Shown here one piece after another: positions 33,480 to 45,254 of a stretch of 64,000 nt of DNA. The stretch lies in assembly GCA_003988855.1 (NCBI GenBank), contig QYAI01000022.1, forward strand, positions 1-64,000. Direction: 5' to 3'. Origin of the DNA: Arachnopeziza araneosa (Eukaryota; Ascomycota; Leotiomycetes; Helotiales; Arachnopezizaceae). Positions within the stretch are counted from its first letter, which is position 1, and every line of letters starts with the position of its first letter. A program made the translations under genes and the position numbers. The notes under the pieces were generated by a model. It searched no databases, was not told where the DNA came from, and saw nothing but the letters and a program-made list of their open reading frames with translations.

Positions 33480-36400
33480 ATGGTATTGTGACTGGGCCAT
33501 TGCCCTCAAATATGAATGTCAGTAGCTCTTTTCCCCTCCTTTTTAATGCTAATTTCCTGCCTACAGGTCTCGGTACCAACCCTCTTATGAATCGAACGAG
33601 TCCCGTCGTTCACCACGAGACCAATCGCCTGGGCGCTACAATGATTCTCGAGATGATTTCCGTGGTGGCTCTTCCCGTGGTGGAGAGAGACGGCGCTCAA
33701 TCTCGGATGCAAGAACTAACACCAACGCTTTCAACTCCAATCGAGACTTGTTCCGCGACTCGGTAGGATCCAACTCATCTCGAGACTTCCCCTCCCGAGA
33801 ACCACCAAGAGGTCCAGGCCCCAAAGGTGTTCCTGATGCTCCCACCGGGCCAAGGGCTTCCAGTTATAGTGCTGATCATCGCGGGGACCTCGTTACTGGA
33901 TATAGAGGAGATTTCCGTGGTGAACGAGGCCGTGGTCGAGCTCGGGGATGGCGAGATGATAGTCGAGATAGAGGACGGGATATCGATCGTGACTATCGAG
34001 ATCGTAGAGACGATAGAGGCCCGTCATATCGGGATCGGGAAAGATGGAATCGAGACGAGTACAGAGGTGGCCGCAGATCACCAACCTACAACTCGAGAGA
34101 CTCAAGAGATGCGCGAGACCGTGATACACGTGATTCAAGAGATGGCTCGCCGTCGCCAGACACCCCCCAGCAATATTTTCGTGGTTACAACCGAACTCGA
34201 GGTAGAGGACGAGGGCGAGGCGGCTATTACGACGAGCCCCATTTTCGTCCACAAGGGCGAAGTCGGTCCCCGGATGGCTACAGCCGCAGAACACAACCAT
34301 CTGCCACACCTCCACCACAAGTTCCGGCCTTTGGTTCTGCTTCCGCTACTGCTTCTACTTCTACTTCTGCTTCTACTTCCACTATCTCTGGCCCAGTTCC
34401 CGGAGTGAATGTGCCTACAGCTCCTCGATCTAATCGATCGGCAATACCATTCAAAGCCCCCAGTATAATACATCGCCCGAGAACATCGGTCACCGAAAAT
34501 TTGAAAAAGGAACTCATTCAAGCCACGGAAAGTGTTCCTCAAGCACCGAAATCTCAAGGGTCTGTAGATGCGGAAGTTCCAACAGTTGATAATGAATCGA
34601 AGTCCGTTGTCCAAGAGCATATTGGGCAACAAGCTGCGGAAATTCCGCGCAGCCCTGAAGTTGTGCCTAAGAGAAAACCTATACTTGGAAAGCGTCCTCC
34701 TAAAGTTCGTAAGCTACCTCGACAATCTGCTGTCGAAGAAGCTTCAGATGCAGATTCTGCGGACGATGACATTGACGATAACTATTTTGAAGATGAGATA
34801 CAGAAGATTACGGATGAAATTACTCGTCTTGAGACGACTGAAAATCCTCTGCTGCCACGAACCCTTCCAGCTCCCATGGCTGTTTTTCTACAGCCTTTCA
34901 TTGATTCTGGGATTGACAACATAATCGCAGCAACCAAATCTGCTGAGGCCGAAGTCTGTGCAGCTCCCAAGATTCAAGAGGAACGTGTTCCAGAACCTCT
35001 GCGGTCCGCTTCCTTGGCACCTATTCCACAATCGAAAGGCAGTCGGCCAGTAACTCCCATCACCGAAGCTGTCTTGGCAGACAATGTTAGCCATACTAAT
35101 GATCAAGAATCAACTATTAGAGATGGTTCTTTGAGACCAGCTAGTGAAAGAAGCCCATCGATTGCCTTCCCACCAACCTCATACAGTGCTACCGAGTTCG
35201 ACGAAGACATTGCCGAGAGGGAATCATTGGTGCCTGTTGCAAAACCAGCAACGAATGGGAACAGACTTAAATTACGCCCCATGATGGACACATTTGATGA
35301 TGATAGCGAAGGTGATTTAAGTGCTGCCGAGAGAGCGGAGGAAATCGAGTCTGTCAGGAGAATGATAAGAACTCCGCCACTCTCGAGCTTGCCCAGTTTT
35401 GGAAACAAGAAATGGTGTGAAGATCCAGAACTTTTGAGAGATTTAGAACCTAAGCCGGAGGTTGAAAGACGTCTCAGAGAATGCTTAATCGCCAATAAGA
35501 ATCGTGTAGAAGAGGAACAAGAAGCTGAGCGGCAAGCATGGAAGCAACGTTATATCGGGTACCGTCAGTGGACTGATTACTCCGACGATCCAGTTGCAAT
35601 CCGCAGTCGAGACAAGTTTGCAAAACCTCATAAAACAGCGGCCGAGGTATCATCACCGCGATCTGTCATGGCTTCTGCTGGTACTTCGAAACCTGAAGGA
35701 ACTCGTCGCGGGGGTAGATTCGCAACTGAGCACGATTTTGAACGAGTGCTTCGAGAATCGGAACAAGAGGCGAAGGAATCCAAAGAGCGTGAAGAACGTT
35801 CATCCCGTGCAAAGACTGCCAGTGCAAAGGAGGCTACGATACCGGATATGATATGGGATCCCGAAGAAATAAAACGCCAACTTTACATTGACGAGACCGG
35901 GAAAGTCCCTTTCGAGAGATCCTTCGCGATTCTCGAGTTCGATGAGCCAATTGATAACTTCACTCCGGAAGAGTGTGAAATATTTGAGCGTGTGTACATT
36001 GAACACCCCAAGGAATTTAATATCATTGCTGCTGCACTTTCACGTCGCAACTTTAAGGCTTGTATCCAACATTATTACCTGGTCAAGCATTCGAGCAAGT
36101 TGAAGGAGAAGGTCAAGGAAAGTAAAAAGAGCACGAAGAAAAAGCCTAGGAAGAATGCAAGAACAAATCTGTTAGCAATCGAGCAAACCGGGATCGATCA
36201 AAACGAAGAGGACGCTGACAATGGTGAGAGACGTCGTCCTAGGAGAGCGGCTGCACCAGTATTCAACTTCGAGACACCAGCAAGCGAAAGCGAGGTGGCC
36301 AGTCCAGCACCAACACCAGGACGCAAAGCTGCTGCAACTCCCAAGGCTGGAACTACTGCCGATGCGCCTCCAAAACAAAAGAAGACTCGGACTCCTCGCG

Positions 36401-39060
36401 AGAAAGGTCCGAAGCAGGCAAAGAATAGTCAATTGCTTGCCGCAGCTCCAGCCACAAACCTTCGAGCCGAATCTCCAGCCACACCATCGGCTTCGGATTG
36501 GAAGAATCGACGAGAATCCAGCGGTACACCAAGATTTACTCCTACACAGTTTGATGGTCAAGGAGCTGCTCAACCTTTCGTATCCTCCTTCGGTCCGGTC
36601 GATCGCTCAAATCCAACCGCCCCAGTCAATTTCGAGGCTACATCCTCCCCCTTTCCTGTCCAGGAGCGTCTTGGTTCTGCGCCTCCTCTTAGCTTTGATC
36701 CTCAGCAGGATCGTAGCAGGAATACACAGCAACAGACTTCAAGCTACTGGAGTGTTCCCGAACAGACTGAGTTCCCGGCGCTTTTGAGACACTTTGGAAC
36801 GGATTGGCATGGAATTGCAAAGCATATGACTTCAAAGACGCATATCATGGTATATACCACCGTTTTTCAAGAATGGCTTGTTGTGCCGAAGGATAAAAAT
36901 CAAAGTCGTGTCGTCGCTAACATAAAGACGCAGGTCAAGAATTATTTCCAGCGACAGGTGGATTCTGGAAAGTACAAGGAGTACGAAGAGATTGTTAAGG
37001 AGGCGGAAGATAAGAAAGCTAGGGGAGAATCAACTGGCCCTATACCACCCCCAGTAATCATTCCAAAACGACGTTATGATGTTACTCCTGGTCCAATTCC
37101 CCGCGCTGGCTCTGCAATGGAAGTCCCAGAAGATTTATTACCTGTGCCACCACCCTCTGTTCTGAATCAAGCTTCTCCGCCCCAATCCCAGAGTTTAAGT
37201 ACCCGCTTTGCTCCCTTGGCTCAAGCTGGCCCCGTTCCTCAGATTCCAACCACTTCATCGCCATCTTCGGTTCTTCCTAAACATATGCCGCCCCAACACA
37301 TTCAGCAGGCACCTCCACCTACTCAACCGCAGCCAAGAGCACCTCGAGCCCCGCCTTTAGGCTACTTCATTACCGAACCTACTCCACGACCAGTTGTTCA
37401 GCCCGATGCAGTTTCGCAACGATCACTTATGGCTGCGCAAGAAGCACAAATGGAGCGTCAATCAGCATTGCGTCTAGAACGGGAACAACAGATTCAGCGA
37501 GAGCAGCAGCAGCAGCAACAAGCTGCGGCCATACAGAGAGAGCAGCAAGCTCGTCAAGAGCAGGCTTTGCAGAGAGAACAGCAACTTGCTTTGCAACGTG
37601 AACGCCAATTTCCACTTAAGCAAGAACAGGAGAACAAGGGACTGCATCAATACGAACCTTATGCACCACCACAACAAATTCACTCTACCAATCCTCCACC
37701 TCCCAGAATTGAAGCTCCGAAGCCTGTCGCTCCTCTAGCTACCGAACCTAGGCGCAATATTCAACCACAGCAATACCAACCCCGAGTTCATCAAACTGTA
37801 CGTACTTTGATCAGTGATGGTCCTATCCCTGGTAGAGACATCAAGTCTAGTCCTTCTCCGGCTGTTCAACGAGCTCCAATGAGCGCACCACCTTCCGCAC
37901 CAGAGCAGTATTCCGCACCTCCGCCACCCGCGCCTGTTGCAGCTGTCCGCCAGCAAGAGACTGTACGCAAGACCTCAAGTATCATGTCCCTTCTCAACGA
38001 TGAGCCTAGCGATCCGCGTCCAACACCTCCGAAGCGTGTCAGTGATGTTGCTTCAGCTCCTCCATCGTCACGTACACCTCCACCCCATCATCAACTACAA
38101 CCACCTCGATATTCTTCCCATACTCCGCAAACCACCCTGCAAAATTCATCCCAACCTCCACAGCAAATGACATCTCAACCAGCTTCACAGCAACAGCTTC
38201 CCCACTCTCAGCACCCTTACGCTGCTTCAGCCCCACATCATCCCCTCCACCAGCATTCGTCCTCAATTGGACAGCAGCGTAGCTATACTCCTACGAGTTA
38301 TGAAAGCCGTGGATATGCACCACCTCCAATTCAGACACAACAGCAGGTGTATTCTCAGCCTCCCCCCAGGCAATCAATGACCTCCCAGCCTCCTATCCGT
38401 CGAGAAGCGTCCCTTGGCGATATGCATGGTATCTCAGGTGGCTACGCTCGCTCATCCACTACCTCACAGCAACCCACCTCTCGGTTGAAGGAGTCACCTT
38501 ATTCTGCCGCCACTCCTCCGCCACAGGGAGTTCGTCAATCCGCGGCTTCGCCTCATGATATGCCATCTTCTGACCGTGATTACTATCAACGCTCACATCA
38601 GCAATATCTCACCCAACAGCAACAAGGTAGCACGGCTTCACCACAAGTTGGTCCATCCTATACCGGAGCCTCGTCTTCAACATATCACACTCAACAACCG
38701 CAACCACAAGCTACGCATCGGCAATTGGCTTTCGGACAAGCTGCATCACATATTGCTTCACCTCCTTCGCAATATTCCACACAGCATCCATTTCATAGAT
38801 CACGCCATAATAGTTTTGATGGTCGACATCATATGGTTGCTTCCTCTGCTCCTGGACCCGTGCAACAAGGATACACTCAAGCTCCCCAGCCTCAAGCTAC
38901 GCCATTGTCAATGCAATACCAACCTCAACATCCGAGCCAGGAGCGTTATGACCTTAATTACGATCGAGAGAGACGACCTCAAGAGGATGCTTATCGCCGT
39001 GCTGCCGAAGAAAGAAGACAGATGGAGGAGCGAAGACACCATGAAGACAGCCGTCGATAA
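33480..39060 (+). CDS. SANT-domain corepressor subunit, Snt1-like (Set3 complex)
   Basis: A very large nuclear protein, about 1805 residues, related to yeast Snt1 and animal NCoR/SMRT, which bridge histone deacetylases to chromatin. Three exons are inferred: 33480-33487 (an eight-base first exon, MVL), 33567-36849 and 36934-39060. The N-terminus is Arg/Asp/Ser/Gly-rich (RDRGRDIDRDYRDRRDD). SANT 1 lies at about residues 795-850 (NFTPEECEIFERVYIEHPKE, NIIAAALSRRNFKACIQHYY). SANT 2 lies at about 1062-1110 (YWSVPEQTEFPALLRHFG, WHGIAKHM). It becomes continuous (THIM-VKNYFQRQ) only after removing an 84-base intron that is open in frame. The C-terminal third is Pro/Gln-rich with polyglutamine. The start is the weakest part: no in-frame ATG exists in exon 2, so a short upstream exon is required. 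Confidence 0.85.
36850..36933 (+). other. In-frame 84-bp intron inside the second SANT domain
   Basis: It begins gtatat, has gctaac 16 bases before the acceptor, and ends gcag. Its length is a multiple of three and it has no stop. Translating through it would insert 28 residues into the middle of the second SANT helix. Removing it restores the conserved KTHIMVKNYFQRQ segment. Confidence 0.8.
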
Positions 39061-40523
39061 ATCGGCGTCACTATATTGTTGAAAATAAGCAGATATTTTG
39101 TATTATACATGTCATGAGCCTTTTGTAAAATACGATGGGATGATGAGATGTAGATTCAATTGGTGTTAGGGTAATTTACATTGTGCATATGGCGGCGGTG
39201 GACAGCGCTGATGACAATAAAACGATTGTGATAGATACCCTGTTCCGATAGAAATGAAAATGAACTAAACAATTTTGCTTGCGTTTTTGACATGTCTTGA
39301 ACAACTTAACCTACTCATTTCCTGAAAGTTGTCTAATTATGTCTTGCCATTACGTTCACACAACCTCGCTTAACTCTTTCGAAGCTGGTGTCAAGTAATC
39401 AAAACACAAGAGCATCCATGACAATCGTGTTTATCATGTCCTGATTCATCTTTTAAAAAGACGATAAAAGGCTTACTTTTGCTTTAGTGAGAGACAAATC
39501 CAAAAATCCATTAGCAAGAACAAAATTGGCAAAAGGAAGTCATGTATCATGCCTCTGCCCCGTTGCTAGGACTGTTATCCTGTGTCGGCTATAAATAGGT
39601 GGGAGAATCAGAGAGGAAAATCACCTTATATTTCTAAGAAAACCCAGGCAGATATTTCATGCTGTCTAGATGCGCACAACCTCATGCCATCACCAAAAGA
39701 CGATGGATATTGACAGGCTCTCATCCTTGGGATCTGCTGGGAATCCTGCAAGTATTTCCGCAGTGCAGTTACCGGAGTCTTGGCATTTCAGACTTTTGCA
39801 ACCGCGGAGAATGAATGTCATTTCACTGTTTCGGATCTTTGAGTAAGGCTGCGGTTACTCTGAAAGTACGGAAACGCGATCAGTGGCAGCACTGAGATTC
39901 AGATTTGAGAAGCCCAATTTTATAGGCTAGGGCCTACTGATTTACAGTGAGAGGGGGGTTTTTACAGTGTGCTGCGCACCTCCCAGCATGACCGACACTT
40001 TACAGGGCGCTACAAGACATAGCCCCTTTATCATCCATACTTTGCCTCGTCCCCCTTGGAAAGGCTGTTTTCGCCATGTCTCTCAGAGAGCCAATCAGAG
40101 ATTGACGACGGAGCCAAAAGAGTTCAATAGGCGAGTCCTGCTCGCCAAACAATTTCTTTTGTCTTGTGTCTTGCGCAAGCCACAGGGCGTGGCGCTGCCC
40201 TGAGACGCCACACGTCCAGTTTAAGCGACCTAGTCTCACAGGTTGGTGACGCCTGGCGAGCTGACCCAACCTTTCTAACCTAGCTTATGGTTTCAATGGG
40301 AGAGTTAATCGATAGCCTACCCTCAATTTCCCTATTTTGTCAAGTGACTGAGACTCCCAAGCTGAGTGACTGAGACTCCCAAGCTGAGAGAGCAGCGGGG
40401 ATGACCTTATAATGTCCAGATCTGTCAAGTTGACATTTTCCTTCAACCATCTCACCACAGTCATTCTTTCAGATTTACGAATCTCTTTCCTTTTTGCGCC
40501 TTCATTTCACGGTTCCTTGTACC
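39061..40523. other. Spacer with a perfect 22-bp tandem duplication
   Basis: About 1.5 kb between the SNT1-like gene and a secreted-protein gene. It includes two adjacent identical 22-base units (agtgactgagactcccaagc plus tg) at 40344-40365 and 40366-40387, about 140 bases before the next start codon. Several ttacagtg motifs occur near 39943-39970. No gene is recognised. Confidence 0.5.
40344..40387. repeat. Perfect 22-bp direct tandem duplication
   Basis: Two identical units, without a single mismatch, lie in the proximal promoter of the secreted-protein gene at 40524. Identity suggests a very recent slippage event or a duplicated binding site. Confidence 0.9.
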
Positions 40524-41495
40524 ATGCGATCCTCAAAACTTCTTGCGCTATGTCTCCTTGAGGGTGCGGTTCTTGGGTCTGGTCTCTGGGACTCACCAAC
40601 CGCGCCAGAAATCGCCAGTCTTCCTATTCCAGCACGAGCAGCAGCACCCATCTCTGAAAATGATGCCATCCCGATTGCGTTGCGCGCTCCGGTGCCACTG
40701 ATGAAGTGTGTGCTAGACAATTGTTATCGCGTTCTGACGAACACACCAAGTGTTGCATCTACGTTTTGTAGTACGTGGCTCCAGCCTACTACGGTTACAA
40801 CAGCTACGCCTACTGTGTTAGTATGGCGAGATCGGTGATGCAGATCGGGTTTTAATGAATCGGCAGCTATATTATCGCCGGCACTTCTACATACACTCCT
40901 CCGATTCCCACGCCAATCCCAAGTCATATTTCCCAGCAATGTGTTTTGAGTAAGCTTTGCTACTTTGGAGCAAGCATAACATATAGCTAACATATTTCAG
41001 CAACCGCTGTTCCGCTCACTTCCCGTCTGTCGAGCGCTTGCAGCTGTCTCTCTATCAGCCCTAGCGGCGGTACTCGAACCTCAACTGTCTTCGCCGCACC
41101 CATAGTTCGTCCTCATCCCAAATCCGTTTATGACCCGCTGACATCCAATCCAGACAACCACCATTCCTCCGTTCCCCTACGGTCTCCCTAACCCTTACAC
41201 GGCTCCCAACAACGAAGTCTTCGACCTGGTCAGCGGAATCGCCTATCCGAATCCTTACTCCTACATCTACCGCCTCGCCAGCATAGCCGACTGTATCAAC
41301 ACCTGTTCCGTGGACTCGAAATGCATTGCCATCGATTGGGCGAATCCGTGGGAGACGGACGATGGGAACAGCGTGTGTGGACTCGTGTGGACGCTGAGTT
41401 ATGGGTCAGATGCGGCCCGGGCTACCATTGCCACGTTACGGCCTGCGACCGCTGTAGGGTTCAATAACGGGGATGGAACTCTCGATAAGAACTAG
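40524..41495 (+). CDS. Secreted protein with DNCYR cysteine module and apple/PAN-like C-terminus
   Basis: Four exons are inferred: 40524-40816, 40867-40949, 41001-41104 and 41154-41495, with introns of 50, 51 and 49 bp in consistent phases. They give 273 residues. The signal peptide is MRSSKLLALCLLEGAVLGSG. Residues about 58-125 form one module: CVLDNCYRVL...ASTFCSTW...QQCVL...LSSACSCLSIS. It has the same cysteine order as the two central modules of the 1058-residue secreted protein at 15.6-19.2 kb. The C-terminal part (LASIADCINTCSVDSKCIAI, then NSVCGLVW) resembles an apple/PAN-type disulfide domain, which often binds carbohydrate or protein; this is a pattern-based inference. It is probably extracellular. 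Confidence 0.78.
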
Positions 41496-42921
41496 AAATT
41501 TCTGAAAGAAACGCCTCTCTTTATGCAGAAGGGTTTTTTGGGGGGTTATAATCAATTACCAATCATACCCGTTCTCAGCGTCCAATTCATCAATTCAATG
41601 GTGGTTCTATTTTTGATAAAGGAGTCAAACCCATGAACGCGTAACTCCTTCTTCACTCTAATCACTATTTTTACCATTGAATTTGAGTTTAGCTTCAATT
41701 GTTCTCTATTCAAACACCGCAACTTCCTCAACCTCATATAAAAGTTACACTGCTTAGCAGAATATTGGTAATTACGTTGCGCTGTGGCTTCATGAGTTTC
41801 AGAAAGTTCCTATCTGATGTCGCTCGCTTAGCTTTGAGTAGGACCGACACATATCATGGAAGTATTCGTTTTCGATCCTGGAACCGCGGTCTCTAGACCC
41901 TTGCTTGCACCTGCTGGGCTTTCAAAGCTAATGATAGAGAAGCTCGGGGTTTACAAATTCGCTTAAAGTGTAGATAGGCCATCTTTTGTTCTCAATGCGC
42001 TATTACATTGGCTTCTTGGTCGGTCTTTACAATCAACAGCCCAAGCCTTCAAGAATTTGCTTTGTCTCCTGCCGCAACTTTCTAATAATCAACCATCATC
42101 GTGCTTGACGTGCTCCATGCTCACCGTAGGCTAACCCCGATAGTTATCCGAAACAATAACAACAACTATGACAAGTGAGTGCTTCGTTTGCGCTTTACAG
42201 AACAGGCCACAGACTTAGGGATCTATCACGCGATCCACGAATTCTACATCTTTCGCAATTCAAGCCCCGATAAGTGGATTAGATCAGGGGGACATCCGAG
42301 GCAGGAGTGTCAATACGAGCTTGAATCTTGAGCGAGCCAGGTAACCTCGCCTGATAACATGTTCTGACACGCCACCTGTTGGCTTTGGATTGCCTCCTTC
42401 AGGTATGGTGCCGCATCTGCTGAGGTGCTGCTTTTACCTTCAACGCGCACCCACGGACCCTTGCGAGGAGGCTGGCTTCAGCTGCCATCAATGATCGGTC
42501 TAATTTAGCTGCGACCAAGATTTACGACGTCAGATCTGGTAAGCTCTTGGCGACTGGCTCCGGTAATTGCTGTAGACCTTGCGTATGGCAGGCTACGGCG
42601 ATCTAACCGCATGTGCCCCTATAATTTTCACGTATGTGTTTTCTAGGGGCTTAAAAGATACTAGCTTCCCAGAACTTGGTAGAAAGTTGATGGGTTCTAT
42701 CAGCAACCCAACATATCCCTTGCAGTTTTCTCAAAGAGAGATATTATGAGTGGCTGCGCGAGTCGCCTTGTACGTGGACCAGGAAACGACCCAGGAGTAT
42801 GACAGCTCCACCCAGCCTTAACATCGACATGGCCTTCCTTTCTTAGCTAACTTTATCCACATACTTATTCCGTCTTCGTTCTCGCGACGACCAAGTATGA
42901 TGCCCGTCGGTAAGAGACAGG
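41496..42921. other. Convergent 1.4-kb spacer
   Basis: It separates the secreted-protein gene (plus) from the membrane-protein gene (minus), tail to tail. Only short, featureless frames were seen. No RNA gene or mobile element was recognised. Confidence 0.5.
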
Positions 42922-44613
42922 TCAAGTTTGAACTGTTGTTGTAAATGTTTCTGTTATGCTCACAGATAATGTGGCAGTGACCGTCGCATTGACTACGATG
43001 GTGTCGGTGACAACATAAGGTGTACTCGCCAGGCTCCCGGTAGTGCCAGATAAAGTGGAGTTGGAGTCGCAGCAAGCGACAACAGGGACAATGATGGTCG
43101 ATGGTTTCTCAGTCTCGTTTCCCGGGATGGCTTTCATCGCTGCCCATGCAGTGTAGCCAGCAGCTCCCACCCCTCCACCACCAAGAAGGGTTGCCAAAAT
43201 CAGAGCGAGTACAGCAAGAAAGAATGTATACCAGTCTTTTCGTTTGCGCCTATCTCGCCACCAGTACTTGATAGATCGCGGTTCTGGATTGTTGAATTCA
43301 TTCTCCAGTATAAGTAACCGATCCTTCCAAAAGCTATAATCTCCAACTCTGCGAGAGGCGCTACGAGGAATTAGCTGTCTTCCAGCTTCTTTCTGCGGTG
43401 CTCGTCTCCTTTTCTCTGAAATCCGCTCCTCTTCTTCTTCGTAAGCGACACGCCTCACCTCTATTGCATCCCAGCGAAAGCGAGAAAACCGATAGACGTC
43501 ACGAAGAAGGATCAAAGGAAAAAATCCGGGCTCTCGTATTAGACGAGACGTGAGAGTAAACGGACGAGCGATCCATAACCAGATTGCACCATGACGTCGT
43601 AGAGGGAAGTTCGATTCACGGTCAAACCACTGTCGGCAATCGCTGTTGGCGAAAGGGATAAGGAGAGCAAGCGTCTCTTTCGTTTCTCCCACCAGTTCCG
43701 GACCCAAGACCTGACTAAGGGATCCATCAGTAGCTAGAGCTGGGAGAGTGCCAGTAGACTTACCCTTTTTGGAGCTCTTCCAGGACCTCTACGTGGTGAT
43801 ATATAGAAACAGACACATCGGACTTGTGTCCGCGATTTCTTTCCACGAGCAAATGCTTGCTAAGATCGTCAGTCCAGACAACTTCGAATCCGGTAAGGTA
43901 CTGCATATCCCGGAGGTTGAAAAGTGGAGAAAATCTTCTGTCTTGTATTGATATATCTGTTGGGGCAGGGTGGATTTCTCCCTCGACGACGCTTAAGATG
44001 CTTTCTGCATTATGCCAAGGAATGGGCTCTTCAGCGCCTTGTATATACGTCATTTCCACATCTATGTCATGGATCCAGATATGCAACCATATACGAATGG
44101 CCAATTCTATTGAAATCTGCAACTCGGCCTATTATCACGTTACAATCGCACTATTTACTCGAGTTTCCTCTCCGCCGGCGCACCTCTCAATGCGTAATTA
44201 CCTGTGTGCCTAGATCTATAGCATGGCGAAAAAATTCCGTCCTCAATTCCCATTCTAGCTGCGTTTTGTTTGGGGGACGGCCACGGAACGATCTAGCTTT
44301 CTTGATTCCATCAAGTAGCCTGAATAGCATGTCATATGTGTCCACGTGTGGATTGCGATCCCAGTGCTGAAGAGTATCCTGGAGCCAAATAAAGTACTTG
44401 GAGAGTTTCTCTACGCTGCAGTTGCATGTAGTTAGTCTTCTGTCTAGTAAACATAGGATAGATTAGGGCCAGAACAACTGACTCTGGTTCCGGTCGAGCA
44501 TGGTCTGGTCTCGTGAGTCCGACTTCCCGCCATATTCTCTCGGCGATCTGGCTCTTTTCCAAGTTGGTATAATCGTTGGCATGGTTCAGGGAGTAGCCTG
44601 GCCACGCCGCCAT
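42922..44613 (-). CDS. Uncharacterised fungal protein with one C-terminal transmembrane helix
   Basis: Four exons are inferred: 44613-44483, 44415-44202, 44128-43764 and 43714-42922, with introns of 67, 73 and 49 bp in matching phases. They give 500 residues. The N-terminal globular part reads KLSKYFIWLQDTLQHWDRNP, IRIWLHIWIHDIDVEM and RFSPLFNLRDMQYLTGFEVV, then WTDDLSKHLLVERNRG and SIYHHVEVLEELQKG. This order is familiar from a widespread, unnamed Pezizomycotina family (recollection, not a search). A basic stretch (RDRRKRKDW) precedes a hydrophobic segment (FFLAVLALILATLLGG, then a Gly/Ala tail) at about residues 405-430. A Ser/Thr/Val-rich, N-glycosylatable tail ends the protein, so the N-terminus is predicted cytosolic. 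It is divergent from the protease-like gene at 45255. Confidence 0.78.
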
Positions 44614-45254
44614 AAGGGTTCATGAGCCGGTATCTTTTGATCGCTAAATTTAAGAGCCTCCTTCAACGCGAATGGGCGGACCTGAGCAATTGATCAACTG
44701 ATGGCAGTCCGCTGGGGGGGGGAAGGGTGGGCGTGTTAAGTAACGAAAAATGAGACTATCGAATGCAACCAGGAAACGCAGATTAGTGGAGGTGCAGCGA
44801 TTTGGCTGAGAGAGAGGCCATGCGTGGTGCACATTTCGGCTGTGCCGCATCTGCATGTCGCAATACAGATAGGAGTCAGGCTCACGGTGGATGGAGAGTC
44901 GATCTCGGCAGTGATTGGGCAAATATTCAGACGACGCCCTCATCCCACTCATCGTCAGGCGACACTGCATCGCCCTCCCCATCACATATTTGTGAGGCTC
45001 GCGATAGCCTCACGACGCGCAAATATATCTCTCCGACCTTCAAAAACATCAAACGATCCATCTCCCAGTCTCTACGGATGGTAGGCAGTCGGTACTTCCA
45101 TGTGACAACGACAACAGACTACACGGCAGACAGGTATTGATGATAGGTACCTCGATGGCAGAATAGGCTTTGTGCTCTCAAAAGATCGCCAGCTTTCTCC
45201 CCGCGGATCAATCTGTCATTTGGGTTCAGCGTTGGCGACCAAAGTGCTGCCAGG
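44614..45254. other. Divergent promoter; possible upstream exon of the next gene
   Basis: A plus-strand frame from an ATG at 44820 runs to a stop at 45138 and is in phase with the gene at 45255. An intron from 45102 (gtgaca) or 45081 (gtaggc) to the cag ending at 45161 would join them in frame. That would add about 125 residues. The splice signals are mediocre, so I list the downstream gene from its first certain ATG. Confidence 0.4.

Noticed and set aside
33512..33517. ATG at 33512 as start of the SNT1-like protein
   Set aside because: Splicing from its gtcagt donor to the only good acceptor leaves the long exon out of frame; the ATG at 33480 with donor gtgact keeps phase.
34135..34632. Arg/Ser-rich minus-strand frame inside the SNT1-like gene
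   Set aside because: A mirror of the repetitive plus-strand coding sequence, not an independent gene.
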